64,000 nt of DNA from NCBI GenBank assembly GCA_037893225.1, contig JAZGUH010000223.1, positions 744,001 through 808,000 on the forward strand, given 5' to 3'. Below are positions 57,467-64,000 of this stretch, one piece after another (position 1 is the first letter of the stretch; the number at the start of each line of letters is the position of its first letter). The notes beneath the pieces are model-generated. The model was not told the origin of the DNA, did not search any database, and was given only the letters and a program-made list of their open reading frames with translations. The position numbers and the translations under genes are program-made. Origin of the DNA: Hippasteria phrygiana (taxonomy: Eukaryota; Echinodermata; Asteroidea; Valvatida; Goniasteridae).

Positions 57467-60400
57467 GTAAGTATATTTTCACCCCAAATTGTACTTTGTT
57501 AGCACCTGCAAAGACTATATTCAATATTTGTATGGAAAAATGAAGTTTTCCAAGACCAATTTTGGTAGGAGGGGGACTAAAGTATAATCTTTCATGAGTT
57601 TCAATTTATCTGTACTCCATATTATATTTGTAATTTTGTATACACAAAATACAAATAGTGAGTTTGTTCTAGAAAAAAAAAAATTATTGCTGTTATAATC
57701 ATGTAGGCCCCTAAAGCCCCATAAAATATATTATTAGTTTATCATCCGATAAAATTATGTGGGCAGGCTGGATTGGCTGGGATGGGCTCGGCAGGCTGTG
57801 CGGCAATTCCTTTCAATGTTTTCTTGAAGAATTTTTTTTTTTTTATTTAAAAAAATGTTTGCAAGCTGGGGCCATAATACATATAGAACTTTACTATAAC
57901 AAACACCACTATACCGGACATTTGGCTATATAATGAACATCTTTGGCTCCCAAATTGATGTATTCAGTACATACCATTATTCACTATAAAATAAACGGCC
58001 ACTATAGTGAACATTTTTTGTGGATGCCATGATGTTCGTTATAGTAACATACATTCTACTGTACATGTATGTTTATTTCATGTGTAATTTCAACATGTCG
58101 TTCTCATAATTCACTTGATTGCAGTTTCTTCATGTCTGGTTCTTGTATCGGCACTGGACTCTAAGCAAGTCTATTTTCACCAGAGCAGCACCGGACAAGT
58201 AGCATGCCCCCTAATCGCGGATCGGAACTTCAGCGTCAGTAATGTCGAAGCGGCTTACTGGTACAGACAGCTGGCAAAAGCACACAGCCTCCTGATTTCA
58301 AAGTTCCAAGGCAGCATCCATGTCCCAGGATCCAAACAAGGGAAGTACAACATCACCAAGAACCTTTCTCTCCTGATAACTGACTTCACAGAGTCCGATG
58401 GCGGACGGTTCTTCTGTCAACTGAGGATAAAGGAACGCCCCGGTTTCCAAAAATCTAGACTGGTGGATGTGTCAGTTTCTGGTGAGCAGAAACACTAAAG
58501 TCTTTTACAAGATTAACATGGCCTTGTGTAATTAATCTGGATTTTTTTTATGAGGATTAAACTTGCCCAACCTATCATGTAACATTGACAAAGGCTTGTG
58601 AAATTGCTGCAATGCAATAATATGGAGTGCGACACAATGAAAAAGTAAATTCATACTTTGCAAAAGGCTAGCCCTAGAAGGTCGCCATGATATGGAGTAC
58701 GTCCTAGTGCACCGAACTAGTGTGAGGTATTGCTCCTCTTGTTTGCAAATCAGTGTCATGAGGATTTTGAGCTGGAAATATCTCCTTTTCTTTACATTTT
58801 TGGAAAGATGGACTATATTAAACCATGTGTTTTCTTCCTCCATGATTAAACTGTTGGCAGAGATGATGCCAAGAATATTTATCCAGTAAACTGATTTTTA
58901 AACCTCAGGCTCAATTTCTAGCATAGATGCGCTGTAGTCATCTTGTGCAGTTTTGTGTGCTAGGATGCCATATCATGGGCTAATAAAAACACATGATCAG
59001 TGACCTAGCAAAGAGGCAGTTGGACTGAGCTTTGAAACGTTACTGGTAGGTTTTCAGAGGAAGTGACCTCATGATGCTAATTATCAGATCTGACAGCGAA
59101 ACTCATAGTCTAGCTCATTAATTTGCAATTTTTCTAAGTGCTTTAATACGTTGTCAATAGAACTTAACTAAGACCAAGTCTTTCATCAGATTGGGGTCAT
59201 GGCAAGAAACAATTTAGATGTAATGGTGGTTACCATGGTAAATCCATGCCAATGGTACAACCATGGCATTACCTTGGTACTGTTACCATGATATTACTGT
59301 AGTTACCATGGTTGGTGAACTTGGTGGTTACCATGGTAATTCCATGGTAAATTCATGGTAATACCGTGGCCAATTTGCCAAAGAGTTGCACCAATTACAA
59401 TGGTTTCACCACTATGCTCAGCTTTCTGTGTGAAAAAATAAATAGAGGCTTAAATACTCAGGTGGGACTCGAACCCATGACCTCCTGCTTAGTCCGATAA
59501 AGTGGTCTATTTTTTTCAATGCCTAGTTCAAAATTGTTTAGTTTTCAGTTACCGTAACAAGTTTTCTGTTTATGGCCATAAAATGCTGAATCCTAATTAT
59601 TCCCTAATTAGTATCACCCAATGGGCAGTCACCAATGGTGGAGGAGTGTGACATGACAGAGCACCAAGATGGCTGCCTGATACAGCTGCAACCCTGGGAG
59701 ATGGAATACCACCTGACCTGTCATGTGACCAATGCTAGACCTGCTGTGCAATTGCACTGGTTGCAGGCTTTGCAAGATGGGTCCACTGAAGCTCTGGCAA
59801 ATGTGACGTATGAAGTCGGACGCACAAACACACTGAAAACTGCCACTCATCCACAAGGTATATTCTAGTGGCTTGGGAAATTTTATTTTAATACCCCCCT
59901 CCAAAATTGATCAGGGACAGCAAAATCCTGGAAAATAACCAACCCTCTTTGATAACAACTGTCTAAACATGTGGCACAACCTGTTATTTCAAGATTTATG
60001 TCAGCAAAATCCGTAAAACATGAAGCAGAAATTAACATGTATGTGAACACTATGATGAGTGATACACTGTGCCAAGAACATCTAACACAGAAAACACAAA
60101 CTTTCTTTACCTAAACTGCATACAATTTCCTGACTAAAGTCACGAAATTAAAGGTTGTCGCAAGCGTTTATATACAATTATAATCACAAATGGAGGATTT
60201 GTTTTTCAGCCTTGAGAAAATTTTAAAAAAATCTTCAATTGATTTCACAGATGAGTCACTGTATACAAGTTCTGCAACAGTGACTGTGATCTATTATAAT
60301 GAGATGACACTGCTTTGCCAGGCACTTGGTTTAGCCATGGGGGATAGGAACGGAACATTTGTGAATGTTCACATTACCAGGTCGGCCACAACAACAAGTT

Positions 60401-63400
60401 CAAGTAAGTAGAGCTGAATTATTCACCGTAGAAGGACAGCATCATGCTTTGCTTCCTGCGACATCCATGATACATGTAATACAAGATATTGTGATTCCAA
60501 GCTCTTCTCAGGTTTCTCTCTGAATTTCTTATATATTTTTTTACCAATACCAAAGCTGTCCACTTTTAACCTCTTGAAGATGGGCGATGGCCGGTTTGAA
60601 AAGACCACCTGGCCAGTTGTCATTTACATGTGCATCTACAATGGATTGAGTACAATCCATTGTCTATTGTTTGCACAGCGCTTAGCTTGTCTTGGCATAC
60701 CAGCCCCCCCCCCCCCCCTCCCCCCTATCAATAACAGCCCTACAGAAGGGGTTAAATGAGACATCGAACAGAAAATTCTGCCCATGGTTTATTTTTTGAA
60801 TGATTACTTAACTCTGCGGTGTGCCGTGGCGCTGTTTTGTTAAGTAGGTCACCGTGGTGTAACAGTGTGTGTATATTGTCATGGCACACCACAGGGTTAA
60901 AAATGTCAAATTATTTAGGGCGTGACAATAATTCAGTTCCCGCAGGGCAGATCTTTCTTGTACATTAGAGGCTTGAAAGCAATCAAGAATACAAGGGAGT
61001 GTTGCGAATGTCCAGAATAGCACAAAAGTGTTTATATTTGTTACGATAAAGCATGCAATTTGAATTTTTTTTTAAAGATAGAAATGTATGCTAAATTTTT
61101 AAAGTGAACAAAGAATACTGGCAGGAGCAGGATTCGAACCTGCCACCTCCGGAATACTGTACCAGTGAGCTATCGTGGCCTATGTTGGCAGTCTCCCAAA
61201 TTGTCGGTATCTTTGTTCTGGTAGACGCTAGTCAGAAGTCATAAACCCAGAATGCCGTATAGCCAGGGATCACGCCCAATTTTACGATACAACCTGGGAA
61301 GCGACATTGTGGGGATAGTGATCCCCATAGTGATCCCCACAATGAGGATACGACTTTTTAACTTATAATTCGTCAAACAATCCACAAGGGAAACTGACTA
61401 GGTAAATTTGAATACATTTTCAAAGTGAACAAAGAAAACTGCCCTGCAAGGAACTGAAATTTATGCTCTTAGTTGAAGTGCAGGGAGAGTTTATCTTCGG
61501 AAACCTAATGGAGAGTGTGTAGTGGGGAAGGGTCCGTACCCAAATTGTATTGAATGTTTGTATTGGATGCAGTAATGCGCTTTTTGGGAAGTATTTGTAA
61601 GGTTTAATTTGCCTTTTTTGTGTGTTTTATGTGTTTTTATCGGACCCCAGTATGCCTGTACTTAGCTTTGTAGGCAATGCAAGATGACTGTTCCGTGCAG
61701 TGTATATTGGTGTTGATTTTTTGTCTGAAAAAATAAAAAATAAAACTGTCTTTGAGGGTTTTAATCATTCAAATTCTGTAAGCACAGAAGATCTACCCAT
61801 GCCTGTCCAGAGGAAACCAGGACGTATGGAGGGAGGCGGGAGGTTCTTTATCAAATTCCCCAAAAGGTCCATTCACAATTTCATATTTTTTGTTTAGTTT
61901 TTTTGTTTTTTGAGGTGATATTCTTGTGAGGTGATATTCATCCTGTTTGGAAGTATGTGTAAAGGCTATTAGTCAGAGATGTAGTCTAGACCATCACGAG
62001 ACAAGACACAAGACCAATTGCAAAGCGTGCACAAGACCATTCACAAGACCAGCTACAGGTAATATGCTTAAACAACTTAAATGACAAAGGAATGCTTCTA
62101 TTACAGTTCATTTGAATAGCTTCAGACTTGAATTAAGACTGATGGTCTTGTGTTGGTCTTGTGATGGTCTTGACTACATATATCCCTGTTATTAGTGCTA
62201 CCACTGAAAAGTTGGAAACCACCCCCCCCCCCCCCCCCCCCTCCCTCCTTTTAAAAAATTAACCTACGTACAGGCCTGGTAACAAAGGCATTAATTTCTA
62301 AGATGTCCGCTATGCAAAAGGTCTATCAGTTAAGATAAAAGCTTCTGACTTCTACAGTGAATCTAATTGTGTTCATCGTTTGTTACAGATCCTTCATCAG
62401 ACCTGATATCATCGACTTCCTTAGATGCGAAAGAGAGTCTGGATTTGTCATGGCTGGTCGTGATAGTCGTGCTCTGCTTAGTTGTCAGTGTCGTAGCAAC
62501 CTTCATTACAGTTGCTGTAATATTTCTCGTCAAAAAGGTTGGTGCCCTTTCTTTTCTGGTATTTTTTGCCATTTTCTAACTGTATGATGAACTTTTTTGC
62601 AGTAGAACCGATGGTTCCGTCATGCAGCACCTAGTGTTGCTTGTGTCCCTGAAATATTTAGGGCACGGTCAACATCGGCAGAAATTTCTAGGTTTTTTAA
62701 AACCCCGTTGTTTTCTCCAAGAATTGTATTCTGGGGAAATCCGTGGAATCGGGTGGTGATTGAAACCCCTATCCACAGGTGGGATTCGAACCTGGGTCAC
62801 AGAGGGGGAAGGTAATGTGGAAGAAAATAAAAGTAGGCCAACGAGGCAAAGCTAGTCCAGCTGTTGTCAACAATATTTATTCAGAATGCTTTTATCTTGC
62901 CTGAATGTAATGTTGCCAATAAATCAACCTCATGGTAATGGTAATGATCACTGCTTTTTCCCTCTCCTGATTTTGCATATACCTTAATAGAAATATTGCA
63001 GAAGAAAGGCACAGAATGTGAGAGACGAGATGGAAATGGGGAGGCTAAAAGATGTGGAGAATGGGACTATTCCCATAGGTGAGCTTATAGTAAAGTTTGT
63101 TAGTTTTGAGGAGTTTCTCAGCAACTAAGTTTTCCAGTGGGCTTCATCCTTTCATTTCTTGAATTTTGGATGTACACGGAGCCCATTATGTCTACCCTTA
63201 TTGCTCACATACGGATGTAGTTCAGTGGTAACCATCAAAATTTCTCCTTTTTGAATAGGCGACATATTGAAGATTTGTGCCGACCAGCTGAAGACTTACT
63301 ACATGGGAGAGATGAGTACAATTCCCATCCACCCCATTCTTCTCGCCACGGCCAGGCATATCAAAGACCTATTCATCAGTCTTCAGCTCTTCAAACAGAC

Positions 63401-64000
63401 CAGCGAAACCGTCAGGGCCGATAAGCCAGTCAGACTGAAAGGAAAACGGGTGTTCTATCCGGACGACAGAGTTAAGGTACCTCTGGACAGTCAAGATGAT
63501 CTGACCAGGCTTTTGATTAAAAATGGCCACGTGGTTGTAGTGGGAGTTGCTGGGCGGGGCAAGACCACACTCACCAGAAAGCTTGCCTACGACTGGTCAT
63601 GTGCAGCAGCTGATTCTGTCCTGTCCCATTTCAAGTATGTCTTTTTACTCAGAATGAAGGAGTTGCAAGGAAACTCTGGTCTCCTAGATGCCATTCTCAA
63701 GATTTTGCCAAAAGATACACAAATCTCCCGAGGGCATCTTCGAGACCTGATAGAAGCGAACCAAAAGGATGTACTGTTTGTATTAGATGGCTTTGATGAA
63801 GTGTCCTCTCGGGTTATGGATAGTCCACCAGCACACATTGATGACTACTCAATCAAAGATGTGCTTTCTTTCAAAGCACTCAGAGACTGCTCCGTCTTCA
63901 TAACCACTCGTCCTCATAAACTGGACAAGCTTCAAGAGTACTACAGCAACTATACCGTTGTTGAAACGACAGGTTTCTCATCAGATAACAGAAACAAGTA
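57424..64000 (+). CDS. Ig-domain transmembrane receptor with cytoplasmic NACHT NTPase (partial at right edge)
   Basis: Exons 57424-57466, 58125-58481, 59612-59857, 60251-60403, 62389-62537, 62991-63078 and 63259->64000 join in phase with GT..AG at each junction. They give 592 visible residues without a stop. Order: signal peptide (1-24), Ig V-type domain (about 28-132), second Ig domain (about 143-258), Ser/Thr stalk (260-287), transmembrane helix (288-314), basic juxtamembrane stretch (315-345), linker (346-436), NACHT (from about 437, continuing off the window). Walker A is GVAGRGKTT at 441-449, Walker B is VLFVLDGFDE at 517-526, and VFITTRP is at 558-564. NACHT proteins are normally soluble STAND NTPases that oligomerise on activation; a membrane-spanning form with Ig ectodomains suggests a surface receptor that signals through NACHT assembly (inference). 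No death-fold domain lies between membrane and NACHT. Leucine-rich or other C-terminal repeats would be outside the window. Confidence 0.88.
57885..58066. mobile_element. Tc1/pogo-style MITE remnant in Ig-NACHT intron 1
   Basis: TAGAACTTTACTATAACAAAC at the left faces GTTCGTTATAGTAACATAC..TTCTACTGTA at the right. Solo right ends of the same type (GTTCGTTATAGCGAAGTTCT, GCGGCGTTCCACTGTA) are at about 31150 and 49166. Confidence 0.6.
58125..58481 (+). CDS. Ig-NACHT exon 2: Ig V-type domain
   Basis: The 357-bp exon starts after ATTGCAG and ends TCTG|GTGAGC (phase 1-1). It encodes the signal-peptide end and one V-like Ig domain. Strand B has C42 (QVACPL), strand C has W60 (YWYRQL), strand E has LSLLITDF, and strand F has the D-x-G-x-F-x-C pattern DGGRFFC with C112. 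C42 and C112 are the expected disulfide pair, about 70 residues apart as in V sets. N49 (NFS) and N90 (NIT) are N-glycosylation sequons. Retention of the following intron would add four residues and stop. Confidence 0.88.
59229..59368. repeat. Cluster of TTACCATGGTAA palindromes in Ig-NACHT intron 2
   Basis: Many copies of TTACCATGGTAA and close variants (CCATGGTAAATTCATGGTA) in about 140 bases. Confidence 0.85.
59612..60403 (+). CDS. Ig-NACHT exons 3 and 4: second Ig domain split by an intron
   Basis: Exons 59612-59857 and 60251-60403 are both symmetric phase 1-1. Exon 3 carries strands B-C: C170 in EYHLTCHVTNA and W183 in QLHWLQ, typical of C1/C2-set domains. Exon 4 carries strands E-F: YTSSATVTV then MTLLCQA with C238, the likely partner of C170. 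Extra cysteines C146 and C155 may form another bond. NVT at 197-199 and NGT at 249-251 are sequons. A Thr/Ser-rich stretch leads toward the membrane. The acceptor at 59611 (CTAATTAG) is pyrimidine-poor but is the only nearby one in frame; the one at 59628 runs into a stop. Confidence 0.8.
60808..60900. mobile_element. Short TTAA-flanked MITE in Ig-NACHT intron 4
   Basis: TTAACTCTGCGGTGTGCC at the left faces GGCACACCACAGGGTTAA at the right, 16 of 18 matches. Confidence 0.7.
61090..61190 (-). mobile_element. SINE family 1, tRNA-like head in Ig-NACHT intron 4
   Basis: GGCAGGTTCGAATCC as B box and a shortened D-arm (ATAGCTCACTGG) on the minus strand, followed by the family body. Confidence 0.72.
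61304..61345. repeat. Hairpin CATTGTGGGGATAG / GATCCCCACAATG
   Basis: ATTGTGGGGATAGTGATCCC and a facing GTGATCCCCACAAT form an inverted pair with a duplicated ATAGTGATCCCC core. Confidence 0.75.
61371..61445 (-). mobile_element. SINE family 1, body fragment
   Basis: CACAAGGGAAACTGACTAGG, TAAATTTGAATACATTTTC and AAAGTGAACAAAGAAAACTG match the other copies; the tRNA-like head is lost. Confidence 0.62.
61975..62185. repeat. GTCTTGTGATGG-type dispersed repeat in Ig-NACHT intron 4
   Basis: GATGTAGTCTAGACCATCAC at the left faces GATGGTCTTGACTACATAT at the right, an imperfect inverted pair. The interior matches 50160-50385. Confidence 0.65.
62389..62537 (+). CDS. Ig-NACHT exon 5: stalk and transmembrane helix
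   Basis: This exon starts after TTGTTACAG (phase 1) and ends AAAAAG|GTTGGT (phase 0). It encodes a Ser/Asp-rich stalk and then a hydrophobic run of about 27 residues from WLVVIVVLCL to TVAVIFLV, closed by KK. A single-pass type I helix is the clear reading. The donor is weak; read-through adds 14 residues (VGALSFLVFF...) and stops at 62579, which would give a membrane form with almost no tail. Confidence 0.87.
62991..63078 (+). CDS. Ig-NACHT exon 6: basic juxtamembrane segment
   Basis: An 88-bp exon after CCTTAATAG, phase 0-1, ends CATAG|GTGAGC. It encodes KYCRRKAQNVRDEMEMGR followed by a short acidic part. The positive charge right after the helix fits a cytoplasmic side and type I topology. 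No known signalling motif is visible. Confidence 0.8.
63259..64000 (+). CDS. Ig-NACHT exon 7 (partial): pre-NACHT helices and NACHT NTPase core
   Basis: The exon starts after TTTTGAATAG and stays open to the window edge (246 codons plus 2 bases). Residues 354-390 contain an LKTYYMGE...HIKDLFISLQLF block, a helical segment often found just before NACHT in invertebrate NLRs. Next come Walker A (GVAGRGKTTLTRKLAYDW from 441), FKYVFLLRMKELQG (470-483), the D/E-rich Walker B with the extra acidic residues of NACHT (LDGFDE, 521-526), and SVFITTRPHK with the sensor arginine R563, then VVETTGFS. All key nucleotide-binding residues are intact, so an active NTPase is likely. The remaining NACHT parts and any LRRs lie outside. 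Confidence 0.93.

Noticed and set aside
59628..59640. Alternative acceptor GGGCAG for Ig-NACHT exon 3
   Set aside because: It shifts the frame and meets a stop within a few codons; the acceptor at 59611 keeps the frame.

Overview
This is animal nuclear DNA: the genes are split by GT..AG introns, the spacers are AT-rich, and the window is crowded with short inverted-repeat elements, tRNA-derived SINEs, microsatellites and long poly-G/poly-C runs. A domain fusion of the invertebrate NLR type and a retrotransposon-fragment set of marine-invertebrate character suggest an invertebrate deuterostome, perhaps an echinoderm. That placement is inference; nothing in the window fixes the species.

Two protein-coding genes can be supported, both on the plus strand. 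Gene 1 (30453-51607) has 13 coding exons whose reading frames join in phase to give a 478-residue major facilitator protein recognisable as MFSD10/TETRAN. Gene 2 (57424 to beyond the right edge) has at least seven coding exons that join in phase into an unusual architecture: signal peptide, Ig V-type domain, second Ig domain (C-type, split by an intron), transmembrane helix, short basic juxtamembrane stretch, then an intracellular NACHT NTPase with intact Walker A and Walker B. It reads as a cell-surface NLR-like receptor and is the most interesting object here.

Layout: 1-30.4 kb holds no gene I can support. It contains nested inverted-repeat elements, a nearly identical 2.4-kb tandem duplication (7140-12215), GTACTC microsatellites, non-LTR retrotransposon 3' fragments, SINEs and several MITE-like elements, one with a 9-bp target-site duplication. 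30.4-51.6 kb is MFSD10. Its 9.5-kb first intron carries a 7-kb tandem array of a repeat family packed with the palindrome TGACGTCA, ending in four palindromes and bearing repeated hairpin-plus-CTAG ends like Helitron 3' termini. 51.6-57.4 kb is intergenic, with a SINE, an oppositely oriented copy of the same repeat family and a PIF/Harbinger-like MITE. 57.4-64 kb is the Ig-NACHT gene.

The two genes share no obvious pathway: one is a small-molecule transporter and the other looks like an innate immune or surveillance receptor. The link between regions is the mobile DNA, because the same families recur in both intergenic spacers and in the introns.
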